In this document: one piece after another, positions 38,312 to 47,581 of the stretch
How the letters are laid out: every line of letters starts with the position of its first letter
How positions within the stretch are numbered: position 1 is the stretch's first letter
Assembly: GCA_963745675.1 (NCBI GenBank)
Contig: CAVUYM010000018.1
Span: 701,376-765,375 of the forward strand
Reading direction: 5' to 3'
DNA length: 64,000 nucleotides
Source: JAUIIK01 sp963745675
GTDB lineage: Bacteria; Chloroflexota; Chloroflexia; Thermomicrobiales; CFX8
Translations under genes and position numbers: made by a program
Notes under the pieces: model-generated
The model's database searches: none
What the model was told of the DNA's origin: nothing
The model's input: the letters and a program-made list of their open reading frames with translations, nothing else

Positions 38312-39520
38312 TTACTCGATGAGCCGCATCGGCTCAAAGGTAGCAGCATCGGTGCCGAAGAGGCTCCAGTTGCTTCCGCCGAGACTGACTGCCCATGCGA
38401 AGATGCTTCCAATTTGCTGGAATCCCGAGCTGCCCTGGAGCTGGACTGACCGCCTTGGGCGCTACCCTGGGAAGCCGGATAGCGATTGTAGATCAAGCCT
38501 TCCCAGCGTCCACCGACAGGATCCAGCTTCACCGAAGGGAAGCTCGTACCATCGGAGAAGAACAACACACCGTTGGAGTATGCGGTGAAGTTGGTGCCGG
38601 TCCCGCCGATGTCGATGTTCTTCGCGCGGAAGGTCACGTTGCCGCTCACACCGTCCTCTTGCATGAACATCCAGCCGCTGCCGTCGTAGCAAATGACGCC
38701 AGGATTGAACTTCTTCTTTGGCAACATCGTGCCGTCAACCCACCAGGGCCCATTGCGTTCGAGGTTTGGATCTGAACCCAGGTTGTAGGTGCAGGGGAAG
38801 TCGGACTTCGCATAGTCCACTGGCCAGTCGGTCCAGACACCCTGCTGGATATCTATACCAGGGTTGTTGCCGGTCATACTGACATTCGGTTCGCATGAAG
38901 TCCAGTGATCGAGCGGATAAACCGGCGCGCCCACTTTGTATTTGACGCCGCCAGTGACGGTGTTGTCACTGCCCGAAATTGTGAGCCCGGAGTCGACAAC
39001 CGCGCTTCCATCAATGGTGATGTTGCTGCCATACAAGTATAGAGCCATTTGTCCAGCAGTGCGTGTCCTTATGGACGAACACGGCCGTGCCGGCGTTGAT
39101 CTCATGCGATGCGACCGAGCGGGCGGATACCGTGACGGATGAAAGCCCGAGAACCGGCATGAAGAAGAGAGATACTTCGTCGGTAATCTGAACCTCGATC
39201 TGATTTTCGTTACCGTTATAGGGTGAACTCACCGTCACTCCGGAGGCGTAGCCGTTGTCAGCCGCAATATCGCTGGCGACACTGCTTGCCGCTCCCAAAT
39301 CATCCGGAAGCTGACTGGCCCCTGCCAGTGCGGCGAGGTCGGCGGCGCTCTGTATTCCGCGCCGCTCATTGAACAGATGGGCTGCATCAACGCCAAGGCC
39401 CATCATACCGATGAGAACGGGCAGGAAAAGGGCGAATAGCACCATCGTCTGCCCTCTATGGGCCCGTGCTTCACGAATTCGATTCATGAGAGTTTGTTTC
39501 GTCACTTTATACCTCATCAC
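38312..39520 (-). CDS. TadG-like pilus-assembly / secreted protein (two frameshifts)
   Basis: From ATG 39520 or 39517, the N-terminus shows 'HRGQTMVLFALFLPVLIGMM' and 'NERRGIQSAADLAALAGASQ', the TadG-type anchor and Q/A-rich segment. After a break near 39060 the frame continues 'LYGSNITIDGSAVVDSGLTI' and 'MFMQEDGVSGNVTFRAKNID'. After a second break near 38450 it ends 'GSSGFQQIGSIFAWAVSL' to 'DAATFEPMRLIE' with stop at 38312, giving about 400 residues. The large mature region is beta-rich and has Cys. It follows two TadE-like genes with a two-base gap. It resembles the gene at 9986-11215 in plan. Confidence 0.75.
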
Positions 39521-39522
39521 TG

Positions 39523-39948
39523 CTATTCGACCATGAGTTCGCTCGTGCCAGAAAGATGGATCGATGTCGTCGATCCGAAGACCATCGCGACAATTGGTGT
39601 GAAGTCATACCCGACTGTCACGGCGAGGCGGTCACCAATATCTCGATCACTAAAGCTTTTTGAGCCATTGTTGACCTCGACGGAAACCTCGCCAGCCGTA
39701 ATCGTGAGAGGATCGCCGGCGGCAATGGCTTTGGCTTTGACCTCTCCCACTCCTCCAGTGTCTGCCAGGACTCCAACACGCGCGGCTTCTTGAGCCGAGT
39801 GATTGACGGCGTTGTAGGCGTAAATCAGGCGTCCTCCCTCGATCAATCCAAACATGAGCGTGAGCACCAACGGAGTGATGAGCGCAAACTCTACGATGCT
39901 CTGGCCGCGAGACTTGCTTTGCGGTGTGTGTCTAAACATCAGTCCCAA
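39523..39948 (-). CDS. TadE-like pseudopilin (second of pair)
   Basis: A 141-residue TadE-family protein. 'RGQSIVEFALITPLVLTLMFG' and 'AYNAVNHSAQEAARVGV' form the TadE signature with the conserved Glu five residues into the hydrophobic helix. TadE-type proteins are minor pilins of Flp/Tad pili or related surface structures. It overlaps the upstream TadE-like gene by ten bases. Confidence 0.88.
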   Translation of the reverse strand: MGLMFRHTPQSKSRGQSIVEFALITPLVLTLMFGLIEGGRLIYAYNAVNHSAQEAARVGVLADTGGVGEVKAKAIAAGDPLTITAGEVSVEVNNGSKSFSDRDIGDRLAVTVGYDFTPIVAMVFGSTTSIHLSGTSELMVE

Positions 39949-40371
39949 CCAACTCTTGATGTTGACGAATGAGTGATTTCCAATACTCCGCCTCCCCAGA
40001 ATTGCGAAACGATCGGTAGAGTGCTCGTGAAGCCGTAGCTCGCCGTTATGGTGTTGGTCTCACCGACCGTGGTTGAACGCGCAACGTCTACCGATGTGAG
40101 CTCGACTGATCCAGCCGAGGCCTCGGCGGCTGCGATGATGTCTGCATTGGACTTGGATGGATCCATCGCGACTCGCGCGCCATCTCGTGCCGCGTTAGTG
40201 ACGGCGACTGACGCGTAGTATGCCCGTCCGAACTCAACGATAGCGAAGGACATCGTCGCCAGGATCAATCCGATGATGGCGAACTCGACCAGGGCCTGCC
40301 CGCTATGCGCACGCTGGGTTGAATGCTTTTCGACATCTGCCTGTATGACGCATTCGATTTCGCACCTTCAT
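39939..40371 (-). CDS. TadE-like pseudopilin (first of pair, one frameshift)
   Basis: The start ATG 40371 opens 'MKVRNRMRHTGR'. One base too many near 40325 moves the frame to 'STQRAHSGQALVEFAIIGLI' and 'FGRAYYASVAVTNAARDGAR', the TadE anchor with its Glu. It ends 'STSRVGWD' at 39939. About 143 residues. It is first in the TadE-TadE-TadG set; the tad ATPase, platform and secretin genes are not in the window. Confidence 0.8.
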
Positions 40372-41209
40372 TGGGCCAGACCTGCTTTCTGAATCTTTGA
40401 GACTTCGGTCTGACGAAGACCATGACAAAAGGCCTATGACGATGAGTCCATGGTAACGGCAGTGCCCAAAGAGGCAGTAGGGAACTAAAGTCACAGAAAA
40501 GGGCCGGGAGACGAGTACTGGTACTTTACGCCGACCGCAAGCAGGCCACATCCGATGACCGTTGTGGCACGTCAGAAAGGTTGATTTTTGCGGCGAAAAT
40601 ATCCCTCAAAGGGCTACCGGTACCGAGTGGCTATTCGCACGAAGATCGAAGCCGCCACTGTTTTCCCCGGACACAAGGCAAATGTCACAAGAGGATGATC
40701 GGGTCAGTACAGAATGCTATTTGCCCGGATGCCGGGCCCACGACGTTCCCGCAAGGATAATCCGGCAACGTCAGGACGAATTTACCAGCCGGAAGCAATT
40801 GGAAAGCCCGAGAAGACCTATTCGCAATAAGAGCCCATTCTATCTCACGAAGATGGGGGATCTAGCGTCGAACCACGACAGAAACGTCACCAGCTCGGAG
40901 TTTTCACACCTATCGAGAAGATCCGGATGCCCGATTTTCCCTGCAACGAACCAGGCGGCGGGACGGCCGCGCAAGTACAAATATCTACCAGCGGCCTTGA
41001 CAAACCATTGGAGTGCAGGCGGCGCAAATTCGGCCTGTTGAGGTGGACGTTACCAGCCACGGTCAATTCGAATGTATCATTATTCCATTCGGCAACCACG
41101 GACAGTTTACTCAAATTTGAAACGCCAGCTTGACGTGGTGTTTCGGTGAGATCCCACGTTAGCGCGATGCATTGCACGTCGTAATTGGCTTGGACTGTTA
41201 CCAAAAGCG
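40372..41209. other. Long intergenic region, no gene supported
   Basis: About 840 bases upstream of the TadE genes and beyond the terminator of the jelly-roll gene. Open frames on both strands (for example 40562-41041 plus and 40887-41204 minus) have no recognisable features. gtactggtact at 40515-40525 repeats the block found at 16987-16997 ahead of another exported protein. Confidence 0.5.
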
Positions 41210-41244
41210 GAAAGCACGCGACTTGTCCAAGGCCGCGTGCTTTC
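41210..41244 (-). terminator. Intrinsic terminator after jelly-roll/Cys-repeat gene
   Basis: gaaagcacgcg and cgcgtgctttc form a perfect 11-base stem with a 13-base loop. On the minus strand it is followed by a moderately T-rich stretch, 110 bases after the stop at 41357. Confidence 0.6.
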
Positions 41245-41356
41245 CATCGTTATGGGCAACACATGTATCCGTCACGCCGAATCGGTGCACTTCGAAAACC
41301 ATACCGGCGCCAACCCGAGTGCGGCGTTGGGCTTCGCCGTCACCCTTCCCCTCCGG

Positions 41357-42283
41357 CTAAATATGGGCTTCAGTCTCGTTCACTCGACAGAGGCTGGGCC
41401 CCAACGGTAAACGCACATATCCAGAATAGGAGTTGACACATGCAGCGATCGACTGATCTCCAACAGCGACAACTGTACGTTCCCTTGCCGTACATGACGC
41501 ATTGAAGGGGAGCCGAGCGATCCCGGTGTAGTAATTCGCACATAGTGTCTGGGGAGCACTCTCCGGCAGCAATACTGTCATTTCGCCGGCGGTGCACTCA
41601 CGGAGCATACGAATTTTTCCGGAGTACGGACTGACACAGAGTTTTGTCGGGGGACCGACATAATCGTTGGCGACGCTGTAAGCATGGAATATCGCCGTCG
41701 TCGGGTTGGGCGCATCCGAGTGCGCGGCAAGATACACGTCGCCTATGTATCCCATATCCATCTGCGTATTAGTTTCGACAAGCGCACCATCGATGAAGTA
41801 ATCGACAGTTCCGTCCGGACGTTTGCCAACTGTTAAGGTGTGGAGACCTGTCGATCTCATCACGCCGGTATCGACGCTACCGTCGACATCTGTATCGACA
41901 TTCCACCAGTAGATACCGTAATTGACATCGCCGTCCCATGCTCCGAACTGCGTCCAGGCCGCATGCGGAGAGCCTTCCTTCTCAATCCAGATCTGGACTC
42001 CGCCCCCGCCAGATCCAGGATCGTAGAACGTGAACGACACCGAATGCCCCGGAGCGTTCCGGAACGCAACAGGGGTGTTGTAGTGTGCAGCACCCCAACA
42101 ATTCTCCGCGCCACAGCTCGACGTGACCTCTAGCTCACCGCCGCCTCCAAGACTGCTCGCGCCATATGGCTGGTCCCAGGTAACCCCCTCCCAGACGATT
42201 GGCGCGACAGCCCCCGCTAAACCAAACGAACTCAATCCAAGTACCACGGCGATCACCAGCGTTACCCGTAGTCTCAACTGCAT
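41357..42283 (-). CDS. Secreted jelly-roll protein with three C-terminal Cys repeats (paralogue 1)
   Basis: About 308 residues with a signal peptide ('LRVTLVIAVVLGLSSFGLAGA'); ATG 42283 is preferred, 42304 possible. The middle is a beta-sandwich of concanavalin/LamG type: 'NCWGAAHYNTPVAFRNAPGHS', 'TQFGAWDGDVNYG', 'TVDYFIDGALVE'. The C-terminus has three repeats of about 30 residues of the form C..xYSGxxRL...C...E, starting 'CVSPYSGKIRM', 'CANYYTGIARLP' and 'CVNSYSGYVRLP'. Similar 'CVN..TG.IR' repeats occur in many surface proteins of Actinobacteria and Chloroflexi. It is a clear paralogue of 46358-47311. Carbohydrate binding is a guess. Confidence 0.75.
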   Translation of the reverse strand: MQLRLRVTLVIAVVLGLSSFGLAGAVAPIVWEGVTWDQPYGASSLGGGGELEVTSSCGAENCWGAAHYNTPVAFRNAPGHSVSFTFYDPGSGGGGVQIWIEKEGSPHAAWTQFGAWDGDVNYGIYWWNVDTDVDGSVDTGVMRSTGLHTLTVGKRPDGTVDYFIDGALVETNTQMDMGYIGDVYLAAHSDAPNPTTAIFHAYSVANDYVGPPTKLCVSPYSGKIRMLRECTAGEMTVLLPESAPQTLCANYYTGIARLPFNASCTARERTVVAVGDQSIAACVNSYSGYVRLPLGPSLCRVNETEAHI

Positions 42284-42304
42284 ATGAAATCCAATACCTT
42301 TCAT

Positions 42305-42962
42305 CCGGAAGAACTGGAGCGTGATGTGTCCCTAAGAGTTCTCTGATCAAACCCTTTATTCACGCACTAAAGCTTCTTGCCCTAAGTCATTGACACTATC
42401 TTACTATGGTTCCTCCTATGCACATGAAACTACCCATCTAAGTGCACTGATTGCGATACGCTCTTTCCCATTTCGAGAACGAGTGCTTCTACGTGCCGAT
42501 AATTTCTCAGCTACCGGTGGTGGCCGTTCCCAACGACAAAGCTCACGCAATCCCCCTGGTTCGTGAACGTAGGATTGTTGAAATCCTGCCAACCGCCGTT
42601 CTTGCACTCATCCTTGCTCGTCGGCGGTCCAATGAGGGGCTCTAACTAATAGAAGGCTGTGTCACCTTTGGACCCGAACGCCAGAGTATTGGCTTATGCC
42701 ATGAAAATTGGCCGGTCCACCCTGCGCCGGTGTTGAACCAAAGTGAGCCCCATTCATCGAAATCTTTGTTTCAATCTTGAATACCCTTACCTGTTCAGCA
42801 GCCAGGTACGCAAGGACGTATGGTTCCAATCGAATGCCTCAAGATGCACCAATAGAGCAACGAGTCAAAAGTGGCCAACCGGACCGTTGCGGCTCAACTC
42901 AAAGGAGATCGCAGTCAGTCGCCCAAACAGTTCGCATGGAAGTCCGCGTCATCGGTCATGAT
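42305..42962. other. Intergenic region holding a decayed gene
   Basis: Between the jelly-roll gene and a dockerin-like secreted protein. It holds the tag remnant at 42511-42636 and otherwise no intact gene. Upstream pieces such as 'LAFGSKGDTAFY' in another frame may belong to the same decayed protein. Confidence 0.5.
42511..42636 (-). pseudogene. Remnant of a secreted protein: C-terminal 'GGWQ...NQG' tag only
   Basis: A minus-strand frame reads 'LEPLIGPPTSKDEC', 'KNGGWQDFNNPTFTNQGDC' and 'VSFVVGNGHHR' before the stop at 42511. This is the same C-terminal tag as in the intact proteins at 43615-44832 and 44968-45781. A stop codon (TAG) lies directly upstream and no body of the protein can be followed, so it appears to be the end of a dead gene. 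Confidence 0.7.
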
Positions 42963-43499
42963 TTAGCTTCCAACGTGATTAATTGGTCGCACCAAATTGC
43001 CTGAACCACTTTCCGTTAGTACATGATATTCCCATGTGCCCCAGATTGCCCAATCCGGATTGCCTTGATAGCGCGGGTCCGATTCGTGAACGATCAAATA
43101 GTTGTAATGACCATTGTCATCATAACCATGGCAGTTAATGTGGTTCTGGATCCATCCCGCATCCATGAATGGGTCGTTGCCAAAGTCGGCGCGGTAATTG
43201 ATCACATAATCGCAGACAGTAAGGGTGGCCGGATCGAGATCGTCGACTGATCCAATTCCACCTGATGTGTACACCCGCCCGTCACCAAGATCCCAGTAAT
43301 AATCACCGTTAGCGTCGTACGCATATACAGATGTGTAGTGGCCGTTTACGAACTTCCCTGCGTCGGGGTAGCCATTGTTGTCTTGATCATATCGATGACC
43401 GGAATGGCCGGGAACAGTTGTGCCCGCGACCGCGACCGAAGGAATTGCCAGAATCGCAATCCCAAAAACTACACCGATTGACCTCCAGAACGCCCTCAT
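42963..43499 (-). CDS. Secreted protein with calcium-loop-like (DxDxNG) motifs
   Basis: 178 residues; ATG 43499 behind 'gaaaggag'. A signal peptide ends near residue 25 ('VAVAG'). The mature start 'GHRYDQDNNGYPDAGKFVNG' and 'YDANGDYYWDLGDG' are DxDxNGxxD loops like those of EF-hand or dockerin/thrombospondin-3 repeats, so calcium binding is plausible. Two Cys (in 'VCDYVINYR' and 'INCHGYDDNG') could form a disulfide. No family name recognised. Confidence 0.65.
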   Translation of the reverse strand: MRAFWRSIGVVFGIAILAIPSVAVAGTTVPGHSGHRYDQDNNGYPDAGKFVNGHYTSVYAYDANGDYYWDLGDGRVYTSGGIGSVDDLDPATLTVCDYVINYRADFGNDPFMDAGWIQNHINCHGYDDNGHYNYLIVHESDPRYQGNPDWAIWGTWEYHVLTESGSGNLVRPINHVGS

Positions 43500-43614
43500 G
43501 ACGCTCTCCTTTCTCTTCTAATGCCACGCCCTATTGCGTGCCTATCTCTCCCGCTGTTGAGCACACTGGTCGGATACGGTGTGCCCGCTCCCGACCAGCG
43601 TGACCGAGTTGTTG

Positions 43615-44832
43615 CTATACGCGGCTGTCATATCCGGTGTTGACATAGCGGATGCATTGCCCCTGATTCCGGAATCCGTAGTCCTGCCAACCACCGTGCT
43701 TGCAGTCTTCCTTCGTCTCGGGATAGAGCAGCGGACCATTGCAATCGCCACCTGGCGCCTCACCGGTTAGCCAGGGTGAGAAGTCGACACCATCGCTGGC
43801 CGAGTCCCCTTCACCGTCGGTGTTCTCGGACGCGTTCTCAGGACCCGATACATCACCCCACCAATTGCAGGTGGCGTCAACCTCAGGCGCCGTAGTGAAG
43901 ATGCCCGTGTCGTTTCCAGTGATGTTGTTCTCGTGGGCCTCGACGAGACTTGTATCTGAACCGTCGTAGCCGACAGCGACTCCGGTTGTGTTGTCATGAA
44001 GGTCGTTGTTCTCGATTAGTGCCGACGATCCTGCCCCAAAGAATGTTGTCACCAGGATACCGGCCGACGTTGAGCCATCGCTGTTGGCGACGCCTCGATT
44101 GCCGCTGATGTCATTGCCGATCAGGGCGACCTGTGCACCGCCACCTACCTCGACGCCGTAGTCCAACCAGTCGCCTGAGCCTTTACCCACGTAGGTGTTT
44201 CCGTTGGCTGTCGAACCATTTACCCCAGGGTAGTAAAACTGGATGCCGATGCGACCAATCTCATCGAACGTAGAATCAGATACGGAGACGGGATCTGTTC
44301 CGAAGACAGCAATTCCGGTTCCGTTATAGGTCGGAAACTTGATGCTCGTAAATTGAACCCGCTCAACCGACCCCGAGCCCAAATGTCGAATCGCTTGCCA
44401 GATCTTGTGTCCGCTGCCGTCCAGGGTGACGTCAGCGATGTTAAACTCGATACCAGAATTCACGAGAATCCAGCCACGGCTGTCGCCGCTCGAACCAGTA
44501 TCGCTGTCTGTCATGATGATCGTGCTACCCATGCCTGCACCGGCGATCGTGAGGTTCTTGTCGATCACGATCTGGCCGGCTTCGACGTAGGAGCCAGCGG
44601 CAACACTGACAATGTCACCTGGATTCGCATGGCCGACGCCATCCTGAACGGTGCAGAACGGGTCGCCTGCGGTCCCATCCCCTGGACTGGTGCAGTCGTC
44701 ATCGACATAGACCGTCGTACCAGGAGCATGACCAGCCATAACGAGTGCCCCGCCTGAGAGCGAAGTTAAACTGCTCAGGAGCGCAATCACAATGGCCAGT
44801 GCCCGAAACCGCCTGAAGAATGTCTTATTCAC
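43615..44832 (-). CDS. Secreted parallel beta-helix protein with C-terminal Cys tag
   Basis: A 405-residue exported protein. A signal peptide covers about 1-34. 'TTVYVDDDCTSPGDG' and 'FCTVQDGVGHANPGDIVSVA' mark the start of a right-handed parallel beta-helix (pectate-lyase-like fold). Rungs follow such as 'SALIENNDLHDNTTGVAVGYD' broken up as 'ENNDLHDNTTG' and 'ENNITGNDTGI', then 'CNWWGDVSGP', common at the end of such helices. The last 33 residues are the tag 'KEDCKHGGWQDYGFRNQGQC'. Polysaccharide binding or cleavage is possible; no catalytic residues can be named. Confidence 0.82.
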   Translation of the reverse strand: MNKTFFRRFRALAIVIALLSSLTSLSGGALVMAGHAPGTTVYVDDDCTSPGDGTAGDPFCTVQDGVGHANPGDIVSVAAGSYVEAGQIVIDKNLTIAGAGMGSTIIMTDSDTGSSGDSRGWILVNSGIEFNIADVTLDGSGHKIWQAIRHLGSGSVERVQFTSIKFPTYNGTGIAVFGTDPVSVSDSTFDEIGRIGIQFYYPGVNGSTANGNTYVGKGSGDWLDYGVEVGGGAQVALIGNDISGNRGVANSDGSTSAGILVTTFFGAGSSALIENNDLHDNTTGVAVGYDGSDTSLVEAHENNITGNDTGIFTTAPEVDATCNWWGDVSGPENASENTDGEGDSASDGVDFSPWLTGEAPGGDCNGPLLYPETKEDCKHGGWQDYGFRNQGQCIRYVNTGYDSRV

Positions 44833-44967
44833 TATTGTCCCCCTGAATAACGGAAGCTATGAGTTGGCAGTCAAATTCACCCCTGGAAGTGGAGCGATAC
44901 TTTCGGGAGACGCTGCCTGCCGACGCAGGCAGCGCTCTCGCTTCTTGAACATCAAACTTGGTTCAAC

Positions 44968-45781
44968 TCAGCCGCCATTGTGATTGACGAAACTGACACA
45001 TTCGCCCTGGTTCTTGAAGGACGGAGCGTTGAATTTCTGCCAGCCGCCCTTCTTGCAATCGTCCTTCGTCTCAGGCGTCAACGCTGGATCAAAGTTGTAT
45101 GTAGTTGACGTGCCGTCGATCGTAACGATGACGTTGTCGAGATAGCCATCAAGGCCAACATCACCCACGGCTGTGTCTCCAACATTCAAGGCAAATGCTC
45201 GAACGTTCGAGCCAGGGCTCAAAATATCCATATCTGCAGGCACAGCAGGACACGGATATGGTGATGCCGAAGCGCCACCTCGTGTCGCCACCGGGTATGC
45301 AAGAGTCGGATCGAATGTAACTGTCGTGAAACCGCCAGTCGAGCCAACGATTGGAACTATGTCTGTAGCGGCAGTCATAGAATTTGAGGTCGTCTGACAC
45401 GCCAAAGTTTGCGTAGACGTTCAGATAGAACTGATTAGCGTCACTGGCGTCGCCGCCACTCCCAATCTGGAAGTCGTAACTGAATGAATCGACATCCGCA
45501 ATGGCTTCATTCAGGAAGAGTTCGCCAATGAACTTGTCGGCAGCATTCGCGCCAATCGGTAGGACGTTTAGACTGCCCACACCGATGCTTGCTTCATTTT
45601 CGTTGAATTCAAACGGCGTAGATGTGCTCGCATCGCGGTTGAACATCCAGCCTGGCTGGTTTTCACCTGGCGCGGTATCGCCGGTCACCAGAACCGTCGT
45701 ATCCGCAGCTGACGCGGAAATCGCAAGAAGTATTAGGGCACTAATGGCGACCAAGCTCGCCAGGGGTCTCAATCGTTTCAT
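44968..45781 (-). CDS. Secreted beta-sandwich protein with C-terminal Cys tag (one frameshift)
   Basis: ATG 45781 opens a signal peptide ('LASLVAISALILLAISASA'). The first frame shows 'GENQPGWMFNRDASTSTPFE' and 'FQIGSGGDASDANQFYLNVY'. One extra base near 45385 shifts to 'DIVPIVGSTGGFTTVTFDP', then 'GDVGLDGYLDNVIVTIDG', and the tag 'KDDCKKGGWQKFNAPSF' followed by NQGEC to the stop at 44968. About 270 residues. 'LDNVIV' near the end resembles PEP-CTERM-type carbohydrate-binding sandwiches. It sits directly upstream of the beta-helix gene that bears the same tag. Confidence 0.75.
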
Positions 45782-46357
45782 GTATCGTCTTCACCATCCT
45801 GATTGTGTGTTACTCACATGCGTCGCGGACACCCGCAGGTGGAGCACCACATCTACGTTTCGTGATCAATCATCATCCTACGCCCACTGAAACACCCTCC
45901 CTTGTCTCATTGCCACAATTGCGCTAACGACGTGATCAATTTTTGATCTAGCCAAATGGTACTACGGCCTGTCGTCTGTGTAAAGAAATGCAGGTGATGT
46001 ATTTCCGCGCATCGTACTGAGTAGCGTTCTACGAATTATTATGCTTGATAGGAAGCTAACGATCATTTAGCCACAGACGAAAACCCGCTAAACCCCCAAA
46101 ATGCTGGGTCATAAACGGCCACACCCCGAACGTGATATTTCGGGGTGTGGCTTTATTTCGAATGTCGTCAGGGATCTTGTATCCGATGAACGATGCCGCG
46201 TTCTGCCTCACAGCGGCCTCAGAGGGGCCCGAAGTCAGCGGCACATCGTGGCGTGGGGGCCGGATTCGAGAACCCAACCCCCACTTTTCACAGTCGACGC
46301 GAGCCCCGTTCGATCCGGGGAAGATCCCGCACGAAGTGAACACTGCATCAGCGCTCG
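45782..46357. other. Intergenic region with hairpin and a fragment resembling the propeller gene end
   Basis: Contains a terminator-like hairpin (46118-46151). The minus-strand stretch around 46214-46252, encoding 'HDVPLTSG', closely resembles the last part of the sialidase-type gene ('HNVPLISA' near 47640). No intact gene was found. T-arm-like hairpins near 46255-46325 were checked and rejected as a tRNA. Confidence 0.45.
46118..46151. terminator. Strong hairpin, probable terminator
   Basis: gccacaccccgaa and ttcggggtgtggc pair perfectly over 13 bases around an eight-base loop. T-rich flanks occur on both sides, better on the plus strand (tttattt). It probably ends the minus-strand message of the gene at 46358-47311. 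Confidence 0.65.
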
Positions 46358-47311
46358 CTAAATGTACGTCTCCAGCTCGTACAGCGTGCAGGAACCGCCC
46401 GGTCTCGGAATTCTCATCTTGCCGGTGTATCTGCTCACGCAGGTCTGGAGCGACTTGTCGCCGAGCGCCTCGATCGTCCTCTCGTAGGGCCGACAGGATC
46501 CCGTATCCGAGACGCGGGTGCTGCCCGTGTAGTAGCTCGAGCAAAGGATCAACGCCCCGTCGAACGGCAACTTGTGCAATGTCTCAGAGGAGGAGCAGTC
46601 GTCATCGGTCAGTCGTATCGCCCCGGTGAACGAGTTGATGCAAAGCCGACCCTGGGGCACGGGCTCGACGTAGGTATTGTCGGTGCTGTAGGCGGTGAAG
46701 ACACCACTAACCGGACTCGATATCGTCGACTGCGTCCCGAGGTAGACATCGCCAATGTAGCCCAATTCCAGGAAGGTGTCGGTATAGACGAGATCGCCAT
46801 CGATGAAGTAGTCGACCGTGTTGTCCGCCCGCTTGGCAATCGTCAGCGTGCGAAGCCCCGCTACCCGCTCAACATCGAGCTCGACCGTCTGCAAATCGAA
46901 CGTGGGGTCAAATCTCAGCAAAAGGATGTAGTAGTGCGTGTCGCCGTTGCGAGCGCCGAACTGCGTCCAGGAAGACGGAGAGGTCTCCTTCGTTGCCCAG
47001 ATCTGCATGCCGTGGGTTCCAGGCCCATCGTCGATAAATGACACCGTCACGGAATGGCCCGGGGCATTTCGCAACGAATCGGGCGTGTTGTAGTGCGCGA
47101 CGCCCCAGCAATTCGGTCCGGCGCCTGAATTATCACAGGCACCTGGCCCAGTCGTTGTCGCCTCGAGGTTGCCATCCACGTTTACGCTGATACTTCCTCT
47201 ATAGTCGTCCCAGGTGACGCCTTCCCACTCAACGGTGACGGCCAACGCGGTCGTAACACCCAGTCCCAGTAAAAGTGCGGCGCTGACAAGGAAAATTCGG
47301 AAACTTCTCAT
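46358..47311 (-). CDS. Secreted jelly-roll protein with three C-terminal Cys repeats (paralogue 2)
   Basis: 317 residues; ATG 47311 follows 'gaggag'. A signal peptide covers about 1-24. It shares with 41357-42283 the blocks 'WEGVTWD', 'NCWGVAHYNTPDSLRNAPGHS', 'WTQFGARNGDTHY', 'TVDYFIDGDLV' and 'LGYIGDVYL', and the same three C-terminal repeats ('CINSFTGAIRL', 'CSSYYTGSTRV', 'CVSRYTGKMRI'). The two genes are clearly duplicates, separated by 4 kb of other secreted-protein genes. Function unknown; surface carbohydrate binding is plausible. Confidence 0.78.
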   Translation of the reverse strand: MRSFRIFLVSAALLLGLGVTTALAVTVEWEGVTWDDYRGSISVNVDGNLEATTTGPGACDNSGAGPNCWGVAHYNTPDSLRNAPGHSVTVSFIDDGPGTHGMQIWATKETSPSSWTQFGARNGDTHYYILLLRFDPTFDLQTVELDVERVAGLRTLTIAKRADNTVDYFIDGDLVYTDTFLELGYIGDVYLGTQSTISSPVSGVFTAYSTDNTYVEPVPQGRLCINSFTGAIRLTDDDCSSSETLHKLPFDGALILCSSYYTGSTRVSDTGSCRPYERTIEALGDKSLQTCVSRYTGKMRIPRPGGSCTLYELETYI

Positions 47312-47581
47312 ATGTATCTGGTACTCCTCTTGATGATGTTCGACATCCAAGTCGAACCCTGCAATCGCATTGCGAATGCCGCTTCCCGTCAAATTCCCCT
47401 ATCCTGCTACAGAATGACATTCTCGCAAGCACTGCCATACTGGGCAGCGCACTAGTCATACATCACATTCAGTATCCGACAGACGCCTTGCCGGTTGAAA
47501 GCCGGACCCGGCATAGACGAAGAGACGGTGCCCCAGGTGAAGCCCCCTGGGGCGCCGGCTTGCCTCGACGGAAAGTAGCCT

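Noticed and set aside
40562..41204. Open frames at 40562-41041 (plus) and 40887-41204 (minus)
   Set aside because: No signal peptide, domain or tag could be found in either, even allowing frame changes.
46240..46330. tRNA-like T-arm hairpins (ccccg-ttcgatc-cgggg and a gtggggg...cccccac stem)
   Set aside because: No matching acceptor, D or anticodon arms at the right distances on either strand.
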